Assembly (NCBI GenBank): GCA_035253825.1
Contig: DATFBM010000007.1
Coordinates: forward strand, 1 to 64,000
From: JACCTH01 sp035253825
Lineage (GTDB): Bacteria > Actinomycetota > Acidimicrobiia > Spongiisociales > ZC4RG35
Length of the DNA stretch: 64,000 nt
Direction: 5' to 3'
Positions 1-8,346 of this stretch are shown in pieces; the first letter of the stretch is position 1; each line of letters begins with the position of its first letter. The notes beneath the pieces were generated by a model. That model made no database searches and was not told the DNA's origin. It saw only the letters and a program-made list of their open reading frames with translations. Both the position numbers and the translations under genes were made by a program.

Positions 1-426
1 GAGAAGAGGGTCTGGGCATCCTCCCGGGAGACCCTCCTCCTTCGCTCCAGCAACCCATAGAGCCTTCCCAGTGAGTAATCGGGGGAAAAGGAGAGGACCT
101 CTGCCTCGGAGAGACCGGTCTTGGCCAGCTCGACCAGCACCGCCGCCCGGTCCAAGGAGATCGCTCCCTTGGAAAGCTCGCTCTTGATCTGAGAGTCGGG
201 GGGCATAGGCCAGGGTGCGGAGCCGGCGGGCGGTCTGATGCGAGATATCGAGGGTGGCAGAGAGCCAGTCGGTGACGTTGCGATCGCCCGCCGACCAGGC
301 GATTTGGTGGGGGGGGTCGAGCTTTCCCAACAGCTCCGCCTGCTCGGCTCGGAGCCGGTTGATCTCTCGCTCTTTAGCAATCAGATCCTCTTCCCACCGA
401 TCGATCTGATCCGGTTCCCATCCCAT
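1..426 (-). pseudogene. DUF222 / HNH-endonuclease-type protein, N-terminal part, frameshifted and cut by the window edge
   Basis: Reading the minus strand from an ATG at 426 gives a start MGWEPDQIDRWEED, a coiled-coil stretch, then WLSATLDISHQTARRLRTL, which matches the N-terminal DUF222 pattern of actinobacterial 13E12-repeat HNH proteins. The frame is lost at a run of six G (plus strand 198-203). Past this run the next frame resumes the family text exactly (IKSELSKGAISLDRAAVLVE). Deleting one base in the homopolymer would restore one open frame. The C-terminal HNH motif lies beyond the window, so nuclease function cannot be judged. It is either a decaying gene or a homopolymer sequencing error. 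Confidence 0.7.
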
Positions 427-515
427 TCGAACATGTGTTCAGTATGACGAGGGAGTGGGACAAATTTCCCCTTCCAGAAGAAGAATCTGAAAAAGATGGG
501 AGAAATTGCCGATCG

Positions 516-989
516 TTAGACCGGCCGCCTCCGCTTGCTGGAGATCACCCCGGTGTCGAAGCCGGACAGATGCAAGCCTCCGGCGAAGCGGGCGTGCTCG
601 ATCTTCAAGCAGCGGTCCTGAACTACCTTCAGACCCGCCTCGATGGCTAACTCGGCGGCTTCGTCGTTGCGCAGACCCAGCTGGAACCACACCACCTTGG
701 CCCCGACCGCGATCGCCTCCTTCACCACCCCCGGCAGTTCGGACTCCTTGCGAAAGCAGTCGACGATGTCGGGCGGCTCGGGGAGGTCTGCCAGCGTCGG
801 GTACGCCTTCTTTCCCAAGACCTCCTCAGCATGGGGATTGACAGGCCACACCGTGTAGGGAGTTCGAGTGAGGTACGTGGCGACGAAGTTCGAAGACCGG
901 AGAGGGTTGGGCGAAACCCCTACCAGGGCGACAGTTCGCGAGCTGCGCAGAATCTCGAGACGCTCGAGAGGAGTGGCCTCGGCGATCAT
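516..989 (-). CDS. CoA-binding domain protein (YccU-like)
   Basis: The 157-residue protein is a single Rossmann-type CoA-binding domain. A VALVGVSPNPLRSSNFVATYL nucleotide-binding loop lies near residues 20-40. Later come a VWPVNPHAEEVLGKKAYPTL segment, a VVWFQLGLRNDEAA segment and a conserved late cysteine (VVQDRCLKIEH). Length and domain order fit stand-alone CoA-binding proteins of the YccU type, whose role is poorly defined. The ATG overlaps the stop of the upstream metY-like gene (ATGA), so it is the last gene of a three-gene minus-strand operon. The context suggests a sulfur or thiol metabolism link, but that is inference. Confidence 0.85.
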   Translation of the reverse strand: MIAEATPLERLEILRSSRTVALVGVSPNPLRSSNFVATYLTRTPYTVWPVNPHAEEVLGKKAYPTLADLPEPPDIVDCFRKESELPGVVKEAIAVGAKVVWFQLGLRNDEAAELAIEAGLKVVQDRCLKIEHARFAGGLHLSGFDTGVISSKRRRPV

Positions 990-2242
990 GTGACCAATGC
1001 CTGATCGAGGTCGGCAATGATGTCGGCCACATCTTCGATCCCCACCGAGATCCGGATCATGTCGTCGCCGACCCCTGAGGCAGCCCGTTCCTCAAGCGGA
1101 ACCTGCTGATGGGTAGTGGAGGCCGGGTGGATGACGAGGGTCTTGGCGTCGCCGACGTTGGCCAGGTGAGATGCCAGCTCGACTTTCTCGATGAACTGAC
1201 GGCCCGCCTCGAAACCACCCTTGACTCCGAAGGTAAACACCGCCCCCGGTCCGGCGGGAACATATTTTTGGACCATGGGGTCTGAAGCAGCTGGATAGCT
1301 CACCCAGGCCACGGCCGGATGCTGAGACAAATGATCGGCCACCGCCCGAGCGTTGGCGACGTGCCGATCCATCCGCAGCGGCAAAGTTTCGAGCCCCAGC
1401 AAGAGCATGAACGCATTGAAGGGCGAGAGCGCCGCCCCGACATCGCGCAGAAGCTCGGTGCGGGCTTTCATCAGATAGCCGTACTCCCGAAAGTTGTCCC
1501 AGAAGCGAAGCCCGTGATAGGCAGGCGACGGGTCGACCAGTAACGGGAAGTTGCCGTTGTCCCAAGGGAATCGTCCCGACTCGACGATCACCCCAGCGAT
1601 GACAACGCCGTGACCACCAAGAAACTTGGTCGCGGAATGGACAACGATGTCTGCTCCCCATTCCATGGGGCGACACAGGAAAGGGGTGGCAAAGGTGTTG
1701 TCGATGATGAGTGGCAGGCCACGGTCATGGGCCACGCCGGCAACTCCCTCGATATCGAATACCTCGGCCCGTGGGTTTCCAATCGTCTCCCCATAGAGCA
1801 ATTTGGTCTTCTCGGTGAGGGCTGCCGCGAAAGCGGCTGGCGTGGGATCGACGAAATGAACGTCGATTCCCATACGCCGAAGAGTGACGTCGAACTGCGT
1901 GTACGTCCCCCCGTAGAGATTTCGCGCCGCCACGATCTCGTCACCCTTCTGGCAGAGGGTGAGGATCGAGATCAGCTGGGCGGCTTGCCCCGAACTCGTC
2001 GCCAGGGCTCCCAGCCCACCTTCGAGGGAGGCCATTCGTTCTTCGAAAGCGGCGTTGGTGGGGTTGCCGATCCGGGTGTAAATGTTCCCGAAAGTTTGGA
2101 GGGCGAAGAGGTCAGCCGCCGTCTGGGCGTCCTCGAAAACGAAGGAGGTCGAGGCGTAGATCGGCATTGCCCGGGCTCCGGTCTCGGGATCGGGGCGCTG
2201 GCCGGCGTGAATCGCCCGGGTGGCAAACCCATAGGCGGTCAT
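986..2242 (-). CDS. metY: O-acetylhomoserine aminocarboxypropyltransferase (sulfhydrylase)
   Basis: This 418-residue Cys/Met-metabolism PLP enzyme is the size of MetY. It would form homocysteine from O-acetylhomoserine and sulfide in the cytoplasm. The N terminus (FATRAIHAGQRPDPETGA), the YTRIGNPTNAAFEERMA cofactor/phosphate segment and the PLP-lysine motif VHSATKFLGGHG are typical, and the C terminus ends with the usual ISVGIEDVADIIADLDQAL. It sits between a cysteine desulfurase-like gene (4-base overlap upstream) and a CoA-binding protein (4-base overlap downstream). A cystathionine gamma-synthase or lyase role is less likely, because the sequence carries MetY-type insertions. Confidence 0.88.
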   Translation of the reverse strand: MTAYGFATRAIHAGQRPDPETGARAMPIYASTSFVFEDAQTAADLFALQTFGNIYTRIGNPTNAAFEERMASLEGGLGALATSSGQAAQLISILTLCQKGDEIVAARNLYGGTYTQFDVTLRRMGIDVHFVDPTPAAFAAALTEKTKLLYGETIGNPRAEVFDIEGVAGVAHDRGLPLIIDNTFATPFLCRPMEWGADIVVHSATKFLGGHGVVIAGVIVESGRFPWDNGNFPLLVDPSPAYHGLRFWDNFREYGYLMKARTELLRDVGAALSPFNAFMLLLGLETLPLRMDRHVANARAVADHLSQHPAVAWVSYPAASDPMVQKYVPAGPGAVFTFGVKGGFEAGRQFIEKVELASHLANVGDAKTLVIHPASTTHQQVPLEERAASGVGDDMIRISVGIEDVADIIADLDQALVT

Positions 2243-3438
2243 GCTGCTCCGGCGATCTGAGCGAGGCTATCGAGGACCAAGTCCACCTCCGCGGCTGTGT
2301 TGATATGGAGGAACCCGATCCGCACCAGCCCACCCCGATCAAGGAAGCCGAGCCGTCGCATCGGTTCGACGGCGTAATAGTGACCGGCCCAGGTGGCGAT
2401 TCCCAGTTCGCCTAAGCGCTTTTGGACCTCGGCAGCCGGAACCCCGGCTAAGTCGACGGCGAAAGTGGAAACCCTCCCCTTCATGGAGGGCGGGCCAACC
2501 AGTGTGACCTTGTCTCCCAGCCCGGCAAGAAAGCGCTCGCCGAGCAGCGACTCTTGCTCCCGGATCTCGCGGAAAGCCGATTCGAGTGCTCCGCGACGGT
2601 CGCCTCCCCACCCCAGCGACGCGAGATAGTCGACCGCGGCGGCGAAACCAGCCAGCAGCTCGAACGGCGGGGTTCCGGTCTCCCAACGCGCCGGCCCCAC
2701 GTCGGGCGCCGGTCGGACCTTGAAAGTCGGCAGACGCGAGAGATGGGATCGGCGCCCCCACAGGATTCCCAGATGGGGCCCGAAGAACTTGTATGCCGAG
2801 CAAACGAGGAAGTCGCAGCCAATAGCCTCGACGTCCAGGTAGCGGTGCGGCGCCAGGTGGACCGCATCGATGTAGCTGAGGGCTCCCACCCGGGCGGCGC
2901 TCGCCGCCACCCGGCCTACATCGACGAGCGATCCAAAGGCATTCGAACAAGCGGTGACCGCGACCAGCCGGGTGCGATCGTTAATGAGCGATTCGAGATG
3001 ATCGAGGTCGAGGGAAGCATCGGCGCCGAGTTCGGCGAAGACAATCTCCACCCCGCGGGAGCGAGCTGCCAACACCCAGGGGGTGACGTTGGCGTCATGG
3101 TCGAGGGCCGATAAGACGATTCGATCCCCCTCCTGCCACTCTTCCGCCAGGGCGCGGCTGAGAGCGAAGGTGAGGGACGTCATGTTGGCTCCGAAGACGA
3201 TCTCCTCCGGCGAACCACCCGTGAGATCGGCTCCTGCCTGACGAGCCCTGTTCACCAGGTCGGAAGAGCGATGGGAGCTCGGAAAATCGCCTCCGACGTT
3301 CGACATCGACGTGGCCATGGCTCCCGACACCGCTTCGATCACCCGACGGGGCGTCTGCGTCCCGGCGGGCCCGTCGAGGAAGACTTGCGGGCCGGCGAAA
3401 GCCGGGAACTCGTTCCGTAGTTCGTCGACGTCGAGCAT
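2239..3438 (-). CDS. cysteine desulfurase-like class V aminotransferase
   Basis: This 399-residue fold-type I PLP enzyme belongs to the class V aminotransferases. Visible motifs are FLDGPAGTQTPRRVIEA at the N terminus, VLSALDHDANVTPW, YIDAVHLAPH (PLP-binding Asp) and the Schiff-base lysine in CSAYKFFGPH. The text resembles the 'cysteine desulfurase-like' subfamily rather than housekeeping IscS or SufS. I place the start at ATG 3438 (MLDVDELRNEFPAF). A longer frame from TTG 3471 would run through the 16-bp palindrome and adds residues that do not look like the family. It leads the operon with metY, so a sulfur-donor or Cys/selenocysteine lyase role is plausible. The exact substrate is unknown. 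Confidence 0.8.
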   Translation of the reverse strand: MLDVDELRNEFPAFAGPQVFLDGPAGTQTPRRVIEAVSGAMATSMSNVGGDFPSSHRSSDLVNRARQAGADLTGGSPEEIVFGANMTSLTFALSRALAEEWQEGDRIVLSALDHDANVTPWVLAARSRGVEIVFAELGADASLDLDHLESLINDRTRLVAVTACSNAFGSLVDVGRVAASAARVGALSYIDAVHLAPHRYLDVEAIGCDFLVCSAYKFFGPHLGILWGRRSHLSRLPTFKVRPAPDVGPARWETGTPPFELLAGFAAAVDYLASLGWGGDRRGALESAFREIREQESLLGERFLAGLGDKVTLVGPPSMKGRVSTFAVDLAGVPAAEVQKRLGELGIATWAGHYYAVEPMRRLGFLDRGGLVRIGFLHINTAAEVDLVLDSLAQIAGAA

Positions 3439-3449
3439 GCTCTGTTTTA

Positions 3450-3465
3450 TCACCGTCGACGGTGA
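3450..3465. promoter_or_regulatory. perfect 16-bp palindrome upstream of the sulfur/PLP operon
   Basis: TCACCGTCGACGGTGA is identical to its reverse complement. It lies 11 bases upstream of the chosen ATG of the cysteine desulfurase-like gene and 13 bases past the whiB stop. No T-run follows on the minus strand, so a dimeric repressor operator is more likely than a terminator of whiB. Either reading is inference. Confidence 0.45.
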
Positions 3466-3478
3466 GAGCAAGAACCGG

Positions 3479-3754
3479 CTAGCTAGCTCTCCGAACCTGC
3501 TCGGACCATTTGCGCCGGATTTTTACTCTTTCCTTGGGCGTATGACCGCCCCAGATCCCTTCGCCCTGGCGGGTCTCGATGGCGTAGGTAAGGCACTCAT
3601 CGGCCACCGGGCAGGTTGAACAGATCTCTTTGGCAGCGCTGATCCCCGCCACGTCTTCAGGATTGGGGAAGAAGTCGACCTTGGAGTCGATGCAGGCGGC
3701 GTCATCTCGCCAGGAGACGATCTCGGTTTCGATGGTCATGGGACTAGCAGTCAT
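3479..3754 (-). CDS. WhiB-family iron-sulfur transcriptional regulator
   Basis: The 91-residue protein has the WhiB signature: a first cysteine in DDAACID, then CSTCPVADEC (Cys-x2-Cys-x5-Cys), which gives four [4Fe-4S] ligands. The GIWGG turn and a basic C terminus (KERVKIRRKW) follow. WhiB proteins occur essentially only in Actinobacteria and their phages, usually bind the principal sigma factor region 4 and sense redox or NO. Start ATG 3754 gives MTASPMTIETEI; an internal ATG at 3739 is possible. It has its own promoter (3771-3798). Which Wbl subclass it is cannot be told from sequence alone, although length and neighbours do not suggest WhiB7. Confidence 0.93.
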   Translation of the reverse strand: MTASPMTIETEIVSWRDDAACIDSKVDFFPNPEDVAGISAAKEICSTCPVADECLTYAIETRQGEGIWGGHTPKERVKIRRKWSEQVRRAS

Positions 3755-3770
3755 GTGTTCGCGCGGTTAT

Positions 3771-3798
3771 GTCTTAGGGAACCTAAAACGCCTGTCAA
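3771..3798 (-). promoter_or_regulatory. whiB promoter with an embedded inverted repeat
   Basis: On the minus strand TTGACA (3793-3798, a perfect -35) is followed after 16 bases by TAAGAC (3771-3776) as a possible -10. An inverted repeat TTAGG-n3-CCTAA (3774-3786) sits in the spacer and touches the -10, the usual place for a repressor or Wbl-type regulator site. Transcription would start a few bases downstream, leaving a short leader before ATG 3754. Confidence 0.55.
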
Positions 3799-3818
3799 GT
3801 CGATTTCGTTCCCGCTTC

Positions 3819-5030
3819 TTACCCTGTAAATCCCGGTTCAAACCGGCCCAATTCGGCTCGGGCAACGGATCGGCGGTGGACCTCATCCGGCCCATCTGCG
3901 ATCTGCAGCCATCGCCCCATGGACCACAGCTCCGCAAGGGGGAAGTCGTCGGTGAAGCCGGCGGCGCCAAAAGTCTGCATAGCCCGGTCGGCAACGAAAG
4001 TAAGAACCTCGGGCGCCACCACCTTGATCGCCGCGATTTCGGTGCGGGCTCCCTTGACCCCAAATCGATCGATCAGCCAGGCGGTTTTCAGTATCAAAAG
4101 GCGAGCCTGTTCGATCCGAATTCGAGCATCGGCGATCCAGGATTGGACCACCCCTTGCTCGGCAATCGCCTTGCCAAAGGCCACCCGTCCTTTGGCGCGG
4201 CGACACATCATCTCGAGGCATCGTTCGGCCGCGCCGATGGCACGCATGCAGTGGTGAATTCGACCGGGCCCGAGGCGGGCCTGGGCGATTGCGAAGCCAC
4301 CGCCCTCCTCGCCTAGCAAGTTGCTGGACGGAACCCGGACCGCGTCGTAGAGAACCACAGGATGAGCGCCCCGGTCGTGATAGCCGAAGACGGTCGGCTG
4401 GCGCTCGACGGTGACGCCGGAACTGTCCAACGGCACCAAGACCATGCTCTGTCGATGGTGAGGATCTGCTTCTGGGTTCGTCACTCCCATGACAATCGCC
4501 ACCTTGCACCGAGGCGAGGCTGCGCCGGAGGAGAACCACTTGCGGCCAGTGATTACGTAGTCATTCCCGTCTCTCTCGATCCGAGTCCGGATATTGGTGG
4601 CATCGGAAGAGGCCACATCGGGTTCGGTCATCGAGAAGCACGACCGGATCTCGCCGGCCAGAAGCGGAGCGAGCCACCGCTCCTTCTGTTCCGGTGTCCC
4701 GAACATGTGGAGGATCTCCATATTCCCGGTATCGGGAGCCGAGCAATTGATCGCCTCTGGGGCCAGATGCGGGCTCCAACCGGTGATCTCGGCCAGCGGG
4801 GCGTACTCCGATACCGACAGACCGCTCTCGTCAGGCAGAAACAGGTTCCACAGTCCCCGGGAGCGGGCCTCTTTTTTGAGATCGTCGATGATCGGGGGAA
4901 AGAAGTTGGGGTCCCCGCTCTCATCCATCTGTAATCGATAGGTCGACTCAGCTGGAAAGACCTTCTCATCCATGAAATTGCTGAGCTCGGACCGCAGCGT
5001 TTCCACTCGAGCGGCGAAGGCAAAATCCAC
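3819..5030 (-). CDS. acyl-CoA dehydrogenase
   Basis: This 403-residue flavoprotein is of the ACAD family and resembles the ACAD10/11-like branch. The FAD/substrate motif MTEPDVASSDATNIRTRI lies around residues 134-151, followed by KWFSSGAASPRC. The C-terminal helical domain contains the FAD-contact region RAMQTFGAAGFTDDFPLAEL and the final DGPDEVHRRSVARAEL. It would oxidise an acyl-CoA to the 2-enoyl-CoA and pass electrons to ETF. The start is a GTG at 5030. No beta-oxidation partner is adjacent, so the chain length of the substrate cannot be guessed. Upstream lies a cyclase relic on the other strand. Confidence 0.9.
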   Translation of the reverse strand: MDFAFAARVETLRSELSNFMDEKVFPAESTYRLQMDESGDPNFFPPIIDDLKKEARSRGLWNLFLPDESGLSVSEYAPLAEITGWSPHLAPEAINCSAPDTGNMEILHMFGTPEQKERWLAPLLAGEIRSCFSMTEPDVASSDATNIRTRIERDGNDYVITGRKWFSSGAASPRCKVAIVMGVTNPEADPHHRQSMVLVPLDSSGVTVERQPTVFGYHDRGAHPVVLYDAVRVPSSNLLGEEGGGFAIAQARLGPGRIHHCMRAIGAAERCLEMMCRRAKGRVAFGKAIAEQGVVQSWIADARIRIEQARLLILKTAWLIDRFGVKGARTEIAAIKVVAPEVLTFVADRAMQTFGAAGFTDDFPLAELWSMGRWLQIADGPDEVHRRSVARAELGRFEPGFTG

Positions 5031-5094
5031 CTTTCGACCCTAGCCAAATCGAGGCCGTCGGCCCCGATCTGCCAGGCCAGAATGTCGGAGCTAT

Positions 5095-5430
5095 GACGTC
5101 GGCCCCCGGCTGGAACGGTCACCTTTCCTATTTACCGATATCGAAGGGTCGACCGTCTTTGGGACGCACAATCCGCAGGAGATGAAGCGATGGAGATCCA
5201 CGACCATTGGTGCGCCAGGCCGTTGAAGCGCATGGAGGCCATGTGTTCTCGACCGCAGGGGACTCCTTGACCCTGGCCTCAGGGGGACAGGTCCTTCTCA
5301 CCGAGGCGATCCATGGTCTGGTGAAGGGAGAGTTGCCGGCGGAGGTCAGTTTCAGGAATCGAGGCACCCACCGACTCCGTGATCTTTCCGCCACCGAGCG
5401 AATCTCCGGATCGCGCCTACTCACCCTGAC
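5095..5430 (+). pseudogene. remnant of a class III adenylate/guanylate cyclase
   Basis: Three reading frames together give recognisable cyclase text. FLFTDIEGSTVFG (with the first metal-binding Asp) is in one frame near 5119. MEIHDH is in a second frame at 5190. HGGHVFSTAGDSL (second metal Asp region), GGQVLLTEAI and the late GTHRLRDLSATERI are in a third frame from 5207. Two frameshifts fall between 5190 and 5210. About 70 residues that normally separate GDSL from GGQVLL are missing, so an internal deletion has also occurred. No active enzyme can be made. It fills the 460-base gap between the acyl-CoA dehydrogenase and the ABC permease. Confidence 0.8.
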
Positions 5431-5492
5431 TGGTTCGACGACCTTTGGAATTCGCGCTCGAGTGATGTGCCACCGGCGGCGCTGGCGTCGCT

Positions 5493-6377
5493 CTAGCCCT
5501 TCACCGCTCCCATCGTGAAACCGGTGATGAAACGATCGAGGAAGGCGTTGAAGATCAGCGCGACGGGAACAACAAAAAGGATCACCGCCGCCTGGAGCGA
5601 CTGCCAGAAGAAGACGTCGCCGCGGATCAACTCGGTCGGAACCCCGATGGCGATGGTCTTCACGGCGGAGGACTTGTTGAACGACAGCGCGTAGATAAAT
5701 TCGGTCGCCGAAAGTGTGAAGGCGAAGACGACTACCGCCACGATTCCCGGAAACATGAGGGGGAGAACCACCCGGGTGATGGCCCCGATGCGGCTCTGAC
5801 CGTCGACCAATGCCTGCTCCTCGATGTCCATCGGAATCCCCTTGAAGAACCCCATCAAGAGCCAAGCCGAGATCGGGATGGTGATAGTGGGGTAAACGAT
5901 GATCAGGGCCCACAGGCTCTCCTGCAGTCCGAAGTTATTGACCACCCGGGTCATGGGGATGAAGAGCAACGTCGAGGGGATCAAGTAGACCAAGAAGATG
6001 GCAATCCCCATCCGCTCTCCCCACCGAAGCCGGAGCCGGGCCAGGGCGTAGGCGACCGGGAGAGCCAGGACGAGCGTTATCGCCGTCACCGCCAGGCCGA
6101 CGACCACCGTGTTGCGAAGGAAGGTCAGGTAGTTGGTCTGGTTGAACAGGTACTTAACGTGCTCAAGAGTCGGGGCCTCGTTGAACCAGAAGGGGTTATT
6201 GGCCTTGACATAGAGGTCGCTCGATTGCTTGAACATGGTGATGACGGCCCAGCTGAAGGGAAAGGCAGCCACGAGGGCGAAACCGATGGCGGAGGCGTAA
6301 AGGCCAACTCGGCCCCAGCGCCGGCGGCGATCGGCACGAAGGCGCAAGGCGGCGACGTCGGTGCCGGCCCAGGTCAC
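5493..6377 (-). CDS. carbohydrate ABC transporter permease (MalG/UgpE type)
   Basis: This 294-residue inner-membrane permease has six predicted membrane segments, the first near residues 25-45. The EAA-loop motif is EEQALVDGQSRIGAITRVVLP, which docks on the ATPase. The C terminus shows the usual PVALIFNAFLDRFITGFTMGAVKG. It starts with GTG 6377, one base after the stop of the upstream permease, so the two are co-translated. It forms the heterodimeric channel with its neighbour. The substrate is probably a sugar or polyol, but cannot be defined from sequence. Confidence 0.92.
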   Translation of the reverse strand: MTWAGTDVAALRLRADRRRRWGRVGLYASAIGFALVAAFPFSWAVITMFKQSSDLYVKANNPFWFNEAPTLEHVKYLFNQTNYLTFLRNTVVVGLAVTAITLVLALPVAYALARLRLRWGERMGIAIFLVYLIPSTLLFIPMTRVVNNFGLQESLWALIIVYPTITIPISAWLLMGFFKGIPMDIEEQALVDGQSRIGAITRVVLPLMFPGIVAVVVFAFTLSATEFIYALSFNKSSAVKTIAIGVPTELIRGDVFFWQSLQAAVILFVVPVALIFNAFLDRFITGFTMGAVKG

Positions 6378-6378
6378 C

Positions 6379-7287
6379 TCACATCACTTCCCGGCGCCGC
6401 GCAAGTCGAAGAACGACGGCGGTGATTCCCACCAGCACCGGCAGTAGGAAAAGGGCCACCGCCGCGCCTTGTCCGAGGGCGCCCCCTTCGATCCCCTTGA
6501 TGAACGCCCAGGTGGACAGCACTTGTGTGGAGTTGGTGGGCCCGCCGCGGGTGAGCACATAAACCACGCTCATGTCAGAGATAGTCAGGATCACCCCGAA
6601 GAGGACCGCCACCGCGATGATCGGTGCCAGAAGAGGGATGGTCACCTGAAAGATCCGCCGCCAGGTCCCGGCTCCGTCCACCGCCACTGCATCGTTGATT
6701 TCGGTGGGGATGGCGGTGAGGCCCGCCATCACGATCACCGCCGCCAGCGGGATCACCCGCCAGGCTTGCACCGCAACCACCGAGGTCCGGGCCAGGTCCG
6801 GGAGTCCCAGCCAGTACATGTTCTCGGTGATGAGACCGACTTGACGCAGCACCCAGTCGACGGGAGAGAAGATGGAGTCGAGGGTCCACAGCCAGGTCAC
6901 CGTGGCAAGGGACACCGGCGCCACCCACGGCAGCAGGATGAGGAAGCGAACCAGCCACTTGCCTTTGAAATCCCGGGTCAATACCTCTGCGAGCGCCGTG
7001 GCAAATACCACCACCAGCACGTTGGCGATCACCGCGAATCGGAAGGTGTTCCATAGGGACTGTCGGAAGACCGGATCGGCGATGACTCTTCGAAAGGTCT
7101 CCCAGCCGACGAAGTCCAATTGTGGATTGCCGGTGCTGATGTCGGTAAACGAGTAGACGATGGCAAGGACGAAGGGGAATCCGACGAGGGCCAGGATGTA
7201 AAGCACTGCCGGGGACATGAACAACCCGGCCAGGAAACCGGGATGGTCCGTGAGGTAACGCCTCCGATCCTGCGCGAGCGCGGTCAC
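6379..7287 (-). CDS. carbohydrate ABC transporter permease (MalF/UgpA type)
   Basis: The 302-residue integral membrane protein has about six membrane segments, the first near residues 20-45 (SPAVLYILALVGFPFVLAIVY). The EAA loop reads INDAVAVDGAGTWRRIFQVTIP. It is the shorter form without the extra MalF periplasmic loop, as in UgpA or LacF. The GTG start overlaps the stop of the ATPase gene by 4 bases. With the next permease and the upstream ATPase and binding protein it makes a complete importer, all in one minus-strand transcription unit. Confidence 0.92.
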   Translation of the reverse strand: MTALAQDRRRYLTDHPGFLAGLFMSPAVLYILALVGFPFVLAIVYSFTDISTGNPQLDFVGWETFRRVIADPVFRQSLWNTFRFAVIANVLVVVFATALAEVLTRDFKGKWLVRFLILLPWVAPVSLATVTWLWTLDSIFSPVDWVLRQVGLITENMYWLGLPDLARTSVVAVQAWRVIPLAAVIVMAGLTAIPTEINDAVAVDGAGTWRRIFQVTIPLLAPIIAVAVLFGVILTISDMSVVYVLTRGGPTNSTQVLSTWAFIKGIEGGALGQGAAVALFLLPVLVGITAVVLRLARRREVM

Positions 7288-8315
7288 GGGAGTTCCCGCG
7301 GTGGGATCTTGAGCCCCGAGTCTCGGTCGAAGAATCTGATCTGTGCCCGGGCCACCGAGAATTTGTGGTCGCGATCGGCTTCCACCGGCAAGCTGACGGT
7401 GGCGGGAAGCATGGCAATCACCTTGGTCTCGTCGTGCTCTCGGATGTGCCCGTAGAGATAGCGCTCGGAGCCGAGGTACTCGACTCGGTTGACATGGAAG
7501 GTAAAGGGGGCCCGGTCGCCGTTCTCGTGGTCAAGGCTGTCCGGCAAGAGCTGCTCCGGACGAAAACCGAAGAGGAAGTCGCTGGTCTCGAGCATGTTCA
7601 TTGGGGGGGAACCGAGGAAGGTGGCAACGAAGGTGTCGGCCGGGTGGTGATAAACCTCCTCAGGCGTTCCCAGTTGGCGGATCTTTCCTCGATTCATCAC
7701 CGCGATCCGGTCGCCCATGCCCATCGCTTCGACCTGGTCGTGGGTGACGTAGATGGCGGTGGTGCCGATGCCGCGTTGGAACTCCATCAAGTCGTCCCGA
7801 GCCGCCGCCCGCAGCTTGGCGTCGAGGTTGGAGAGCGGCTCATCGAGGAGGAATACCGTCGGCTCTCGGACCAGTGCCCGGGCCAGGGCCACCCGCTGGC
7901 GCTCACCACCGGAGAGCTGGCGGGGACGCCGGCTGAGGAGATGGTCGATTCCGAAAAGCGACGCCGCCCATGCGACCTTTTTCGATCGTTCCTCGGGGGC
8001 GATGCCCTGGGACTTGAGCGGGAAGGCGATGTTGCCCGCCACCGTCATATGGGGGTAAAGGGCGTAGGACTGGAACACCATGGCGACCCGGCGCGCTCGC
8101 GGAGGCAGGCCGATGACGTTTTCCCCCCCGAGGAAGATCTCGCCCAAGGTGGGCTGCTCGAGGCCAGCGATCATCCGCAACAGGGTGGTCTTGCCGCATC
8201 CCGAGGGACCGAGGAGGACCAGGAACTCACCTTCCTCTGACTTCAGATCGACACCGTCCACCGCAACGACGTCACCGAAGTGTTTGGTCAGGTCCCGGAC
8301 TTCTACAACCGCCAT
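7284..8315 (-). CDS. ABC transporter ATP-binding protein (MalK/UgpC type)
   Basis: This 343-residue ATPase has all ABC motifs: Walker A GPSGCGKTT (about residues 37-45), Q-loop VFQSYALYPHM, signature LSGGERQRVALARAL, Walker B VFLLDEPLSNLD and the H-loop IYVTHDQVEAMGMGDR. A C-terminal TOBE-like regulatory domain follows (FGFRPEQLLPDS) and is a little shorter than in classic MalK. It energises the two permeases downstream. A small imperfect palindrome (8324-8337) and a strong hairpin (8347-8380) separate it from the binding-protein gene. Confidence 0.93.
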   Translation of the reverse strand: MAVVEVRDLTKHFGDVVAVDGVDLKSEEGEFLVLLGPSGCGKTTLLRMIAGLEQPTLGEIFLGGENVIGLPPRARRVAMVFQSYALYPHMTVAGNIAFPLKSQGIAPEERSKKVAWAASLFGIDHLLSRRPRQLSGGERQRVALARALVREPTVFLLDEPLSNLDAKLRAAARDDLMEFQRGIGTTAIYVTHDQVEAMGMGDRIAVMNRGKIRQLGTPEEVYHHPADTFVATFLGSPPMNMLETSDFLFGFRPEQLLPDSLDHENGDRAPFTFHVNRVEYLGSERYLYGHIREHDETKVIAMLPATVSLPVEADRDHKFSVARAQIRFFDRDSGLKIPPRELP

Positions 8316-8323
8316 GTATACGT

Positions 8324-8337
8324 CCTAGTCGATTAGG
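8324..8337. promoter_or_regulatory. near-perfect 14-bp palindrome before the ABC ATPase gene
   Basis: CCTAGTCGATTAGG matches its reverse complement at 12 of 14 positions and lies 9 bases upstream of the ATPase ATG. It may be an operator or a secondary promoter element. No function is shown. Confidence 0.3.
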
Positions 8338-8346
8338 TCTGGACAC

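Noticed and set aside
1610..2260. 216-residue plus-strand open frame antisense to metY
   Set aside because: It lies wholly opposite the conserved metY frame, has no recognisable motif and no ribosome site. It is a GC-codon shadow.
3439..3478. SAM-responsive riboswitch for the metY operon
   Set aside because: Only 40 bases separate whiB and the first gene and they hold just the palindrome. This is too short for any SAM riboswitch.
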